Positions 54,279 to 62,985 are shown, numbered from the stretch's first letter. The stretch is DNA of 64,000 nucleotides from Mesorhizobium escarrei (GCF_935825525.1 NZ_CAKXZT010000126.1:30498-94497); one strand, 5' to 3'. The notes: generated from the sequence alone by a model not told the origin. Numbers and translations: made by a program.

Positions 54279-55369
54279 TGGCCTATGTAGCAACCCGCGG
54301 TGGCGAGCAGGCCATCGAACATGCCGAGCGGCTGTTTCGAAGTGATCTCGGAACGATCAGCCGCGATCGCGTCGATGCCGTCCGAAAGACCATGCCCTAC
54401 CTCGTCGATCGCCTGATGGGAGAGGCCTCGCTTTACGAACCGGATTTGGCGGCATTGGCGCTTGCCCAAGCCGGTGGCGATCTCTACGAGGCCGTGCTGC
54501 TCCTGCGCGCCTATCGCACCACGCAGCCGCGCATCGCCTTCGCCCAGCCGGTGACGCAGCCAGACCTGTTCACGGTTCGTCGTATCTCCGCGGCATTCAA
54601 GGATATCCCCGGCGGCCAAATCCTCGGCCCCACGCTCGATTATTCTCATCGACTGCTGCAAGTTGGCGTTCTGATGGGCGAGGATTTCACGCCGGAAGCC
54701 GTGCCGCCTGCAGCGCAGCCTGCGCCCGCCACGCAACCATCGCTGATCGATTGGCAGAAAGCGCAGGGAATAGTCCTCGATCATCCGGTGGAAACCGTCG
54801 CCCCGGAAGACATTCCGGATCTGACCCGCGAGCCGCTGCTCTTTCCCGTACCGCGGGCACACAAGCTGCAGAGTTTGGCAAGGGCCGATACCGGCGGCAC
54901 ATTGGCACTCGGCTACGCCACGATGCGTGGTTATGGCGACGTTCACCCCACCGTCAATGAATTGCGGCTCGCCGAAGCACCTGTCCGTCTCCGCCATCCG
55001 CGTGGCACGATCTTCAGCGCCGGCCGGGTCCGTGTGAGCCAGGCCGAGATCATCTCCAAATCCAAGAATCTGGAGCTCGGCTTTTCGGCCACCTTCGGCT
55101 GGAACGAAATCAAGGTGATCGCCGCTGCCACGCTGGACATTGCTTCCAGCCAACCGAACCCTGCTTCCGCCGCAACGGAAGAGTTCATCCTGTATCATAC
55201 CGAGCCGGTCGAAAGCTCCGGCTTCTGCATTCACTTCAAACTCCCCCACTACGTTACCTTCCAGTCTGCTCTCGATGCCTACCGAAGGGTCAAGGCCGAC
55301 CGCGAGGCACCCGCCTCGACGGCCGTCGAGAAAGAGCTGACACAAGCACTGCAGGATGATGCGCCATGA
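54278..55369 (+). CDS. phnI: C-P lyase system protein PhnI
   Basis: A 363-residue PhnI, the nucleosidase subunit that attaches ribose 5-triphosphate to the phosphonate. Conserved parts: YVATRGGEQAIEHAE, LLLRAYRTTQPRIA, KDIPGGQILGPTLDYSHRLL, RGYGDVHPTVNELR and the zinc-binding HFKLPHYVTF, with histidines equivalent to the two ligands of the E. coli protein. The segment before the last motif (about 260-310) departs from E. coli PhnI in sequence and is shorter. Overlaps phnH and phnJ. Confidence 0.92.
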   Translation: MAYVATRGGEQAIEHAERLFRSDLGTISRDRVDAVRKTMPYLVDRLMGEASLYEPDLAALALAQAGGDLYEAVLLLRAYRTTQPRIAFAQPVTQPDLFTVRRISAAFKDIPGGQILGPTLDYSHRLLQVGVLMGEDFTPEAVPPAAQPAPATQPSLIDWQKAQGIVLDHPVETVAPEDIPDLTREPLLFPVPRAHKLQSLARADTGGTLALGYATMRGYGDVHPTVNELRLAEAPVRLRHPRGTIFSAGRVRVSQAEIISKSKNLELGFSATFGWNEIKVIAAATLDIASSQPNPASAATEEFILYHTEPVESSGFCIHFKLPHYVTFQSALDAYRRVKADREAPASTAVEKELTQALQDDAP

Positions 55370-56280
55370 AATTGCAGGAACTGACCAGGCCCTGGGCGGC
55401 CTTCAACTATGGCTTCCTCGACGAGTCAGCCAAGCGGGAAATTCGCCGTCGCATTTTGAAGGCGATCGCGGTACCCGGCTATCAGGTCCCCTACGCCAGT
55501 CGCGAAGTGCCCATGGCGCGTGGCTGGGGCACCGGCGGATTGCAGGTATCGCTCACCCTCCTGAAGCCAACTGCGGTCGTCAAGGTCATCGACCAGGGGG
55601 CTGACGATTCCGTCAACGCCTGCAGCATCCGCAAATTCTTTGGCCGCGTCGGCGGCGTGATCGAGACTCAAGATACCCAAGAGGCAACGATCATCCAGTC
55701 TCGTCACCGCATCCCTGAAGAGAAGCTGCGCGGCGACCAGGTTCTGGTGTTGCAGGTACCTGATCCCGAACCATTGCGGACCGTGCAATCGGATATGTCG
55801 GTCGCACGCGAAATGCACGGTGACGCCGACTACGGGCAGCTTTGGCTCATTTTGTATGAACAACTCGTCAAGTCAGGACGGATCATGCAGTATACGGAGT
55901 ACCCCAGCCTCGTGAACGGCCGGCACGTTATCTCCCCCTCACCGATCCCGCGCTGGGACGTGCTGAAGCTCAATGAAGCCGACCACCTGACCATTCTTTC
56001 GGCCGGGCGGGAGAAGCGAATTTACGCCGTACCGCCGCATACACGCGTGGAACCGCTGGTGTTCGATGATGTCCCCTATCGGGTCGAGGATCATCAGGAC
56101 AAGACTTGTTATCGCACCAATGTCACCGGCTTCTTCATGAACGAATTGCCGCAAGATGACGGCTCCGCCAAATTCGAGCTCTCCGACAGCCATTTCGGCG
56201 TCAAGCACATGCGCAAGGCTGAAGGTGAGCCGGTCGAGATCGGCGACACCTGGTACAAGAACGGGAAGATGAACCGATGA
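55366..56280 (+). CDS. phnJ: Cysteine-poor PhnJ variant (C-P lyase core)
   Basis: A 304-residue PhnJ that is intact and aligns from end to end: GFLDESAKREIRRRILKAI, AVPGYQVPY (glycine 38 corresponds to the radical glycine 32 of E. coli), RGWGTGGLQ, KVIDQGADDSVNACSIR, SPSPIPRWD and AGREKRIYAVPP. Canonical PhnJ binds a 4Fe-4S cluster through CxxC and two later cysteines. Here these positions are C248, T251, L272 (FELSD for FVCSD) and G278, so three of four are lost. It cannot form the usual radical-SAM site as I understand the family. The phnJ remnant at 28 kb shows the same changes, so this is a lineage, not fresh decay. Overlaps phnI and phnK. Confidence 0.88.
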   Translation: MKLQELTRPWAAFNYGFLDESAKREIRRRILKAIAVPGYQVPYASREVPMARGWGTGGLQVSLTLLKPTAVVKVIDQGADDSVNACSIRKFFGRVGGVIETQDTQEATIIQSRHRIPEEKLRGDQVLVLQVPDPEPLRTVQSDMSVAREMHGDADYGQLWLILYEQLVKSGRIMQYTEYPSLVNGRHVISPSPIPRWDVLKLNEADHLTILSAGREKRIYAVPPHTRVEPLVFDDVPYRVEDHQDKTCYRTNVTGFFMNELPQDDGSAKFELSDSHFGVKHMRKAEGEPVEIGDTWYKNGKMNR

Positions 56281-57104
56281 CCGCTCTCAATCTCGCTGCG
56301 GCGACGCAGATTACCCACCAGCCACCGCGTCTGATGCTCGCCGAGCCGATGCTTACCATGCGCGGCATCTCCAAGAACTTCGGTGACGTCAAAGCCGTCA
56401 GCGATGTCGACGTCACGGTTTATCCGGGCGAGGTTCTTGGCATCGTCGGCGAATCCGGCTCCGGCAAGTCGACTCTGCTCAGAATGATGAACCTCGAAGA
56501 AACGCCGCAAGCCGGCAGCTATCACCTGGCTCTGCCAGGCCGCGAGGATCGCGACCTGTTCACGCTCGACCGCTTCGAGCGGCGGTCGCTGCGAGCGCAG
56601 CATATCGGCATCGTCTACCAGAATCCGCACCTTGGGCTGTTGATGGGCCACACGAACAGCGGCAATGTTGCCGAGCGCCTGCTGATTGCCGGCAAGCGCA
56701 ATTTCGCGGAACTGCGTGAACAGGCACGGCAGTCGCTTGACGCATCAGAGTTTCCGGTCGAGCGGATGGATGCGACGCCACGAGAACTCTCTGGCGGGAT
56801 GCAACAGCGTGTGCAACTCGCGAAGGCGATCGCGCTCGAACCGGCGGTGCTGCTTCTCGACGAACCGACCACCGGTCTGGACGTTAGTGTTCAAGCACTG
56901 GTGCTCGATACGCTGAAGCGGTTGCAGCGGGACCGCGCCATCACCATGGTTCTCGTCTCCCACGATCTCGGTGTGATCCGGACCATGGCCGATCGCGTCA
57001 TGGTTATGCGTCGCGGCAAGGTCGTGGAACAGGGGTTGGCGGATCAGATCTTCCAGGACCCCCAGCACGCCTACACCCAGCAGCTCGTCCACGCCAAGCT
57101 TTGA
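56277..57104 (+). CDS. phnK: C-P lyase system ATPase PhnK
   Basis: A 275-residue ABC-type ATPase: Walker A GESGSGKSTLL near 62, signature LSGGMQQRVQLAKAI near 170, Walker B LLLDEPTTGLD near 190 and the switch VSHDLGV. PhnK docks on PhnJ in the core complex and uses ATP to drive remodelling. Some 20 extra residues precede the conserved start. The ATG overlaps the phnJ stop by four bases. It is complete, so the complex is probably still assembled although PhnJ is unusual. Confidence 0.9.
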   Translation: MTALNLAAATQITHQPPRLMLAEPMLTMRGISKNFGDVKAVSDVDVTVYPGEVLGIVGESGSGKSTLLRMMNLEETPQAGSYHLALPGREDRDLFTLDRFERRSLRAQHIGIVYQNPHLGLLMGHTNSGNVAERLLIAGKRNFAELREQARQSLDASEFPVERMDATPRELSGGMQQRVQLAKAIALEPAVLLLDEPTTGLDVSVQALVLDTLKRLQRDRAITMVLVSHDLGVIRTMADRVMVMRRGKVVEQGLADQIFQDPQHAYTQQLVHAKL

Positions 57105-57115
57105 GAGTGTCAGAC

Positions 57116-57844
57116 ATGAATATCGAGGTTTCTATCCCCACGACGCCGGCGCCCGTGTTGCGCGTCGAGGGTCTTACCAAGCAGTTTAAAATGCACCACC
57201 TCAAGCGCACGCTGTTTGCCTTCGACAACATTGATTTTGAACTTCGCGAAGGCGAGTTCATTCTGCTCAAGGGTGAGAACGGCGCCGGCAAGTCAACGCT
57301 GCTGCGGACCCTCTACCGCTCTTACCTGCCACGAGGGGGTCATGCTTACTATCACACGCGGGAGGGCGTGATCGACCTCGCCTCGGCCGCCGATGTCGAT
57401 ATTGCCGTCCTTCGCCGCCGCGAGATCGGGTTCGTCACCCAGTTTCTCAATGCCAGGCCTCGCGTTGCCGCTGAGGAGGTTGTTGCAGAACCCCTGCGGC
57501 TCGCCGGCACTTACCATGCCGAGGCTCTCGTCGAGGCCCGCCGCTGGCTCGGCGCGTTCGGGGTGAAGAAACAGCTCTGGGCGGCCTATCCATCGACCTT
57601 CTCCGGCGGCGAGCAGCAGAAGGTCAACCTGGCGCGGGCTCTCATTCTGCCGCAGCGGCTTCTGCTTCTCGACGAGCCGACGGCTTCGCTCGACCGCGAC
57701 GCCCGCAACGCGTTGGTCGAACGCCTGACGCAGCTTAAGGCATCTGGTGTCGCAATGATCGGGGTGTTCCATCATCCGGAAGATGTGACCGGTCTCATCG
57801 ACCAGGAGATCGCCCTAAAGGCGGTCAAGATCGAGGACCAATGA
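57116..57844 (+). CDS. phnL: C-P lyase system ATPase PhnL
   Basis: A 242-residue ABC-type ATPase: VEGLTKQFKMHHL, Walker A GENGAGKSTLLR near 60, signature FSGGEQQKVNLARAL, Walker B LLLDEPTASLD and a switch in GVFHHPEDV. PhnL takes part in the PhnI reaction and binds the core. ATG at 57116 is the likely start; the open frame begins at 57101. It ends the intact phn run: no phnM or phnN follows. Confidence 0.9.
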   Translation: MNIEVSIPTTPAPVLRVEGLTKQFKMHHLKRTLFAFDNIDFELREGEFILLKGENGAGKSTLLRTLYRSYLPRGGHAYYHTREGVIDLASAADVDIAVLRRREIGFVTQFLNARPRVAAEEVVAEPLRLAGTYHAEALVEARRWLGAFGVKKQLWAAYPSTFSGGEQQKVNLARALILPQRLLLLDEPTASLDRDARNALVERLTQLKASGVAMIGVFHHPEDVTGLIDQEIALKAVKIEDQ

Positions 57845-58180
57845 CACCCGCGAAGTGGTCGTGGAACCCAAGCTCCATCCATGGTGATAGCCTCTGCGAT
57901 GCTAAACGCGTTTGTGGCACTGGGCTTTGTCAGTCCGTGGATGATCCTCGGCTTCAGCTTCTTGATCGCATGCGGCGGCGCTCTCAACGATCCCGCCAGG
58001 CAAACTTCGGTTTGAGATATCGTCGACCGGCACGTGTCCCCGGTGCCGTGACCATGCTCTCCGCCCGAACTGTGGGCCCGGCACTCGGCGGCATCGTGGT
58101 TGCCTCGTTTGGACTTTTTGGCGGCTTTTACCTTGATTACCCTCACCTATTTGGTACACTTTGGCACCATATGGCGCTGT
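57845..58180 (+). pseudogene. MFS transporter remnant
   Basis: Two frames give parts of an MFS_3 (EntS-like) exporter: first AMLNAFVALGFVSPWMILGF, ACGGALNDPARQTSV then a stop, then TMLSARTVGPALGGIVVASF in another frame. It lacks both ends and has a stop plus a frameshift. The original may have been part of a phn-linked region before deletion. Confidence 0.6.
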
Positions 58181-59023
58181 AAGTGGTGTCTCTCACACTC
58201 GCATGGATCGCTTCTGGTCATCTCCGAGCGTACCGACTCGGAGACCGGAGACCAGGTCGACTAGCCAGTTATCGGCGTCATCGAAGTCCGACGACGGCTT
58301 CTGCTCTAGCTGTAATCACAAGGTCGCCCGTTTGACGCCGCCCGGTCAAGAGCATCTTTTCAAGCGATGCGGCGTGGCAGACGCGCAGGCCTCCGTACGA
58401 CTCTGCCTGGAGCCAACCCGCAAGTGGTTCCCTGCGGGCGAGCTCAGAAGCCGAGAGCTTAAATCCTCGTTGTAGCCGTGTAACAAACCGTGCATACATC
58501 GCGCCCAATGTTTTCAGGGTTTGTAGGCGTGAAATCGAAAGACGCTCTCTCCGCATCTTCAATTGGTTGAGCGAGCAGAGGTCCGGGAAATCGGAGGCAG
58601 CGGACCTGCGATTTGCTCACGCACTATGGAACGCGGTCGAGAGCCCTTATCTGGACCAAACTCGCATAACGACAGCAATGGGCTCTTGGGGTAAGGTGGG
58701 GCGCGATGGCATTGAGCGAATGGAGCGATATCCGGGAACCGAACCAATCCACAGAAATATTTTGTTGGTATTTTTGTTGGCTAGTCCTGCTATAGCGTGA
58801 GTCCTAACCATTTGGAAACAGGGCGAGTTTTCCATCGTTTGGATTCCGCCTCTGGGCACCATCACTTTTTCCAACAAAATCAAGGCTTTATGCTGTCGCC
58901 AACTTGGCGTCTCCAGCCTTTTCATGTCGCGCCATGTTGCAACCTGCTACCGTTGATTTCCAAGGGTTTCCTGCGACTATCGGGCAGGTCCACGCGACAT
59001 GCGCGCGACATGGGGAGGGGATC
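58181..59023. other. Intergenic region with repeat copy
   Basis: About 840 bases with only short frames. It contains the second copy of the 80-bp repeat. A reverse frame of 95 codons (58278-58562) covers that repeat, but I do not recognise the product. The 3' part is a plain upstream region for the next gene. Confidence 0.4.
58469..58546. repeat. Imperfect 80-bp repeat, copy 2
   Basis: Same order of short blocks as at 26198: TTGTAGC, GTAACAAAC, TTTTCAGGGT, TAGGCGT and ATCGAAAGACGCT. Same orientation as copy 1. Confidence 0.45.
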
Positions 59024-59500
59024 ATGGGCTGGCTCGGCAATAAGGTTCTAGGGTGGTCGACCAATGTTCAGAAGCGTGAGTTGGAGGAGTTTGTGGCTAG
59101 GCTCAGGGCGATGGATGGGTCTGAACTCGGAATGGTCGTAGCGTGCGCGACCAATCACCGGCATTTGGTTGCAAAGACGAGAGGGTGGAACCTGCTGGAG
59201 CCAGCTCTCTGCGAAATGCAAGAGCCCGCGCTTGCGCTTAAGATCGGGCAACTGATCAAGGATTTGCAGGCCAAAAATCGCCCCGAGCTTGCTGTCGGAT
59301 TTTTTGTGTGGCTGCATTCTGTTCGGGCCGCCAACAATCCAGATCTCCGGCAGCTCGGCCGAGACATGTGGAAAGAACTGGGCCGCGGCTTCGAGCACGT
59401 TGAGGATTCAGCCGAGGGCTTCGAGACAGTCACTGGCGTCGAGTTTAACACAGGCGGTTACGACGCTTATCCCGCGGGCCTTACTCCTATCCCTGTGTAA
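59024..59500 (+). CDS. Hypothetical protein
   Basis: A 158-residue, helix-rich cytoplasmic protein starting MGWLGNKVLGW with GGGGAGGGG just upstream of the ATG. Segments such as ELAVGFFVWLHSVRAANN and LRQLGRDMWKELGRGF suggest an all-alpha fold. No family recognised. A separate hypothetical gene follows on the same strand after 65 bases. Confidence 0.55.
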   Translation: MGWLGNKVLGWSTNVQKRELEEFVARLRAMDGSELGMVVACATNHRHLVAKTRGWNLLEPALCEMQEPALALKIGQLIKDLQAKNRPELAVGFFVWLHSVRAANNPDLRQLGRDMWKELGRGFEHVEDSAEGFETVTGVEFNTGGYDAYPAGLTPIPV

Positions 59501-59565
59501 TGGGTGCGTTGGATCCGGGCTTCCGAAATGAAGAATTTCACTAGAAGGGCAGCAGTCGACTTCAC

Positions 59566-60009
59566 ATGAGAGAGAGGCGCCCCTTCTTCCGTGTCTTCAC
59601 AGTCACCCGACAGGAGGCTGCCGCTCAACAGATTGAGGCGGCGATTGCTGCTTTCCACGCAGGCCAATTTGCAGTCACAATCACCTTGGCGGGGGCGGCT
59701 GAAGATATGGCGCCAGACAAAGAGAATGGCCTTTGGGCAAGCATTCGAGACAATCCGAATCGTCACATTGGCGAAAGGAAGACGTGGGTCGCTAGTCTTA
59801 ATGAAACAAGGAACTGGCTGAAGCACGAGAAAGCCGAATCGTCCAGGGCCTTAGTAGCCTTCGAGGCAGGGGTGTTCATCCTGCGTGCGATGGACAAGTG
59901 GGAGCCATGGACGCCGCCAATGATCGCGTTCCACGATCTATGGTTCTCTTCGCCAAAATTGATGCGTCCCGAGGATTACGTTCCCGAAACAGAAAGCCCG
60001 CCACCGTGA
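59566..60009 (+). CDS. Hypothetical protein
   Basis: A 147-residue product: an N-terminal helix pair (QQIEAAIAAFHAGQFAVTIT) followed by ETRNWLKHEKAE, which resembles the HEPN-like or DUF-type helical proteins of rhizobia. A typical HEPN RxxxxH is not seen clearly (RNWLKH gives RxxxxH at that point, so a weak HEPN match is possible). The C-terminus is proline-rich. No named family. Confidence 0.5.
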   Translation: MRERRPFFRVFTVTRQEAAAQQIEAAIAAFHAGQFAVTITLAGAAEDMAPDKENGLWASIRDNPNRHIGERKTWVASLNETRNWLKHEKAESSRALVAFEAGVFILRAMDKWEPWTPPMIAFHDLWFSSPKLMRPEDYVPETESPPP

Positions 60010-60232
60010 GGCAACGGGCCATGTTGGACAAAGCTTGATCAGTGCCGCCCAGCGGGGGCATCGAGAAATTCAAGAAACGCGTTTGCTACTTCAGTGCCGC
60101 TCGCGTCGGTGCGGGTTGTGTCGCATCCCCGAACTATCGCCGCGGCGATCTTCAGCATGTCCGATCGACTCCCGACAAGCTTGGCCACCAGCGAGTTCTC
60201 CGGAGATTTGTCGTGGATTGACCGGCCAGAGA
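60010..60232. other. Intergenic region
   Basis: About 220 bases. A reverse frame continues from 60413 through this stretch (VANAFLEFLDAPAG), possibly the true C-terminus of the small gene beginning at 60358 after a frameshift. Not enough evidence for a call. Confidence 0.3.
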
Positions 60233-60358
60233 CTACGAGCAGCAGGCGCATATTGTCGCCAATTGCTTGGAGCGGGAGTGCGCTGGTGACAACGTGTCGA
60301 CAAGAGCCAGTGGCTCGACGGTGGGAATTTCCACGCCAGGGAACGGTGCGGTGCTCAT
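60233..60358 (-). CDS. Small hypothetical ORF, translationally coupled
   Basis: A 41-codon frame, MSTAPFPGVEIPTVEPLALV and onward. Its ATG overlaps the stop of the preceding small ORF (ATGA). Text after residue 20 has the look of a rhizobial small protein, but the frame ends early. Confidence 0.35.
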   Translation of the reverse strand: MSTAPFPGVEIPTVEPLALVDTLSPAHSRSKQLATICACCS

Positions 60359-60531
60359 ATTCCCCGTTCCCTCTTCCAGTCCATCTCGTTTTGCTGACAC
60401 CGGGTTCTGACAAAATTCCTGATCGTTGGGAAATCGTCGCCTCGGGCGCACATTACTTTGACAGCGGCGATGATCGCTAGAATTTCTATCCTTAAGCGGT
60501 GCGCCTCTTCCGGCGGCAGATCCAGCAGCAT
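60355..60531 (-). CDS. Small hypothetical ORF
   Basis: A 58-codon frame reading MLLDLPPEEAHRLRIEILAI, then VKVMCARGDDFPTIRNFV, with natural-looking composition. It has no strong ribosome binding site at the chosen ATG. The frame is open upstream and overlaps the end of the twin-arginine-like ORF, so a frameshifted single gene is possible. Confidence 0.4.
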   Translation of the reverse strand: MLLDLPPEEAHRLRIEILAIIAAVKVMCARGDDFPTIRNFVRTRCQQNEMDWKRERGI

Positions 60532-60563
60532 TGCATCGAGACTGGTTTTCTTCCGCGAATTTT

Positions 60564-60764
60564 CTACGGCGAAAACTTTTCCGCTGTAGCTGGGATCGCG
60601 TCGGCGACAGACGGTGCTGCGGTCGCGTCGATGATCGTTGAAGCGGCAGCCAAGGCCGCCGCCACGGCAGCAGCGGTTGAAGTAGCCGCGAGGCCAAGCA
60701 GAAGGCGGCGGCGGTTGACATCGGGCATGCCTTCGGCGGCTGCCCGAACTGTGGTGTTCGGCAT
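60564..60764 (-). CDS. Small protein with twin-arginine-like signal
   Basis: A 66-residue product: MPDVNRRRLLLGLAATS, then alanine-rich hydrophobic text. NRRRLLLGL fits a twin-arginine motif, so export is plausible. AGGGAG lies about nine bases before the ATG. The product stops soon after the signal and may be the 5' part of a gene broken by a frameshift into the next ORF. It is divergent from the XRE regulator. Confidence 0.45.
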   Translation of the reverse strand: MPNTTVRAAAEGMPDVNRRRLLLGLAATSTAAAVAAALAAASTIIDATAAPSVADAIPATAEKFSP

Positions 60765-60839
60765 TTGGAATTCTCCCTGAACTGTGCTATTTGCACACTG
60801 TGCAATTTACACATGCGGAATTAGCACACAGGAGACTAT

Positions 60840-61067
60840 GTGACAAGCGCACAGATGAGAGCCGCCCGCGCCCTAGTGAATTGGAGCGTCCGCGACCTTT
60901 CAGAACGGTCGGGCGTTCACCGGAATACGATCACCAATTTCGAGACCGGCAAGTCCGGAGGCGATCCAGATACGCTTACTAAACTTCAACGAGCGCTCGA
61001 AGCTGCCGGCGTCGAGTTCATCCCCGAAAACGGCAGCGGCGCCGGCGTGAGGCTGAGGAAGAAATGA
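60840..61067 (+). CDS. XRE-family transcriptional regulator
   Basis: A 75-residue helix-turn-helix protein: MRAARALVNWSVRDLSERSG, then VHRNTITNFETGKSG as the recognition helix region, then TLTKLQRALEAAGVEF. A typical compact Cro/CI-like repressor. The GTG start at 60840 or the ATG at 60855 could be used. Divergent from the small exported protein gene, whose promoter it may control. Confidence 0.82.
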   Translation: MTSAQMRAARALVNWSVRDLSERSGVHRNTITNFETGKSGGDPDTLTKLQRALEAAGVEFIPENGSGAGVRLRKK

Positions 61068-61284
61068 CACTGCGCGTCGAGGATGCTGGCGGTCACTGAG
61101 CGTCGGGTCCGCTGTCGACGGCTCCAAAAGCGCGAACGTTGCGCAGCTGAACACTTCCGGGAGACAGCGGACTCAAACTCGGGCCAAGAGGGGACAAGGC
61201 CCTTTATGATCCCTATGCGGGGATCATGGCAATAACGGCGGGCGGGTACAAACGTTCCGTCGGCTGAAAGATATATCCGGCCCC

Positions 61285-61350
61285 TTAGCACTTCTTCACC
61301 TTCGGCGTGATCTCTCCGATCTGCGCGCCCTCGCCGATCTCTTTTGCCAT
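61285..61350 (-). CDS. Possible 21-residue peptide
   Basis: ATG at 61350 preceded by GGGGAGAAGCC, a strong ribosome binding site, then MAKEIGEGAQIGEITPKVKK and a final cysteine before TAA. The strong initiation signal and balanced composition make translation plausible. It is divergent from the histidine kinase gene. No known family. Confidence 0.3.
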   Translation of the reverse strand: MAKEIGEGAQIGEITPKVKKC

Positions 61351-61375
61351 GGCTTCTCCCCAACGCCCCCCCCCA

Positions 61376-61394
61376 AGTGGCGCCGGCCACTTTC
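61376..61394. repeat. 19-bp direct repeat, left copy
   Basis: AGTGGCGCCGGCCACTTTC, identical to 62765-62783. The two copies bracket the histidine kinase gene. The first 16 bases are nearly palindromic. Confidence 0.6.
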
Positions 61395-61428
61395 CCACAA
61401 GGCGAGCGCTTCAGTTCCTCGGCAGCTT

Positions 61429-62703
61429 GTGGACCTCCAGCCTGATCGATCGCCGCCCGCTTTGGCGGCTGATTCATTTCGCGACATCGGCCCGGCAACA
61501 GTGTATAGACCCTCAAGAGGGGCAAAATCCCCGGATCGGCTGCAAGCCTTGTTTCATCCCATTGCCAATATCGAAGATGCGCAGACGCTGGCGCAGGCCA
61601 TCGTCAACACGATCGCCGAGCCCTTCGTCGTCCTTGACGAGAAGTTTCGCGTGCTGGCGGCCAGCCGCTCCTTCTACCAGACCTTCAAGGTCGACCCCGA
61701 GCAGACGCGCGGCTCGCTGCTCTATGCGCTCGGCGACGGCCAGTGGGACATTCCGGCACTGCGCCTGCTCCTGGAGACGATCATCCCCGAGAAGGCCGCC
61801 ATGGACGGTTTTGAGGTCGAGCATGATTTCCCGAATATCGGACCGCGAACAATGCTGCTCAACGCCCGAAAGGTTCTCTACGACCACAGTTCAGCCGTGA
61901 CCATCCTGCTCGCCTTCAACGACATCACGGCCCGCCGTGCCATCGAGAGGGAAAAGGAAGAGCTTCTCGGCCGCACCGAAGACCTGCTGCGGCAAAAGGA
62001 TGTGCTGCTGCGCGAAATGGAGCACCGGGTCGCCAACAGCCTGCAGATCATCGCCAGCATCCTTTTGTTGAAGGCCCGCTCCGTCACATCAGAGGAAACT
62101 CGTCAGCATTTGAAGGATGCCCATCAGCGGGTTCTGTCGGTCGCCGAAGTGCAGCGCCACCTCCACACCACGACCGGCGTCGAAGAGATCGACGTCGTGT
62201 CCTATCTGTCGAAGCTGTGCAGCAGCCTGGCCGTCTCGATGGTTGGTGAAGACCAGCCGATCGCGGTTAACGTCACGGCACATGGCGGCAGGATAGACTC
62301 GCAGAAGGCGGTGAGCCTCGGCCTGATCGTCACCGAGCTCGTTCTGAACGCGATCAAATATGCCTTTCCGATGGAGAAGGCCAAGGCGCTGATCCAGGTG
62401 TCTTACGAAACCGACGGCGGCGACTGGAAGCTGACAGTGTCGGACAACGGCACCGGCAAACTAACCAGCGAGCCGTCGAGCGCGCGCTTGGGGACAGCCA
62501 TCGTCGAGGCGCTGGTCAAGCAGCTGGAGGCCAGGATCGAGGTCATCAGCGACACCAAGGGCACCAGCGTGTCGGTGACCAGGTCGACGTTCACCTCGCG
62601 TGTGCCACGGGCGGCGTGGACGATCGACCTGGGACCACTGGTGACTCGACATCAGGCTAGTCGAGAAGTACAGGCCACCGAAGCGCAAAAAGCCGTTGCG
62701 TGA
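61429..62703 (+). CDS. PAS-domain sensor histidine kinase (HisKA_2/HWE-like)
   Basis: A 424-residue soluble kinase. A PAS domain (about 60-170: VVLDEKFRVLAASRSFYQTF, GDGQWDIPAL) leads to a HisKA_2 dimerisation box EMEHRVANSLQIIASIL with phospho-accepting H199, and then an HATPase domain with LGLIVTELVLNAIKYAF (N box) and VSDNGTG (G1 box). This class signals in alphaproteobacterial stress and light responses. No partner response regulator is in the window. The GTG start at 61429 has no clear ribosome binding site; a start further in, before the PAS domain, is possible. Confidence 0.85.
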   Translation: MDLQPDRSPPALAADSFRDIGPATVYRPSRGAKSPDRLQALFHPIANIEDAQTLAQAIVNTIAEPFVVLDEKFRVLAASRSFYQTFKVDPEQTRGSLLYALGDGQWDIPALRLLLETIIPEKAAMDGFEVEHDFPNIGPRTMLLNARKVLYDHSSAVTILLAFNDITARRAIEREKEELLGRTEDLLRQKDVLLREMEHRVANSLQIIASILLLKARSVTSEETRQHLKDAHQRVLSVAEVQRHLHTTTGVEEIDVVSYLSKLCSSLAVSMVGEDQPIAVNVTAHGGRIDSQKAVSLGLIVTELVLNAIKYAFPMEKAKALIQVSYETDGGDWKLTVSDNGTGKLTSEPSSARLGTAIVEALVKQLEARIEVISDTKGTSVSVTRSTFTSRVPRAAWTIDLGPLVTRHQASREVQATEAQKAVA

Positions 62704-62764
62704 CATGGTGGACTAGCATGGAAACGGGCATTGCTCTCGCAGCAAACATGCGGCACCGCTCCAC

Positions 62765-62783
62765 AGTGGCGCCGGCCACTTTC
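62765..62783. repeat. 19-bp direct repeat, right copy
   Basis: Identical to the copy at 61376-61394, in the same orientation, about 60 bases after the kinase stop. Confidence 0.6.
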
Positions 62784-62985
62784 AGCCCTTCGTTTCGAAG
62801 TTAGCTTCCAGTCGCGATTGCGCGCCCGCTGCTGGCCTTCGTAGCTCCGCAGCGGCTGTCGGGCCGACCATCTCAGCGAGGATACAGTGGAAGCGACGCG
62901 CTGGACTTGATTGTGCGCAAGTAGGTCTCCAATCAGGATACCCTGCGCTACCCACGCGAAGCAGCAGTGAGCCCGTGACCGAACG

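Noticed and set aside
54275..55345. 356-codon reverse-strand ORF opposite phnI
   Set aside because: phnI is certain by sequence and operon position.
53275..57844. A standard C-P lyase operon
   Set aside because: PhnJ lacks three cluster cysteines, and phnM, phnN and phnCDE are absent from the window, so standard function should not be assumed.
58278..58562. 95-codon reverse ORF over the repeat
   Set aside because: No recognised product, and the matching copy at 26 kb has stops in the same frame.
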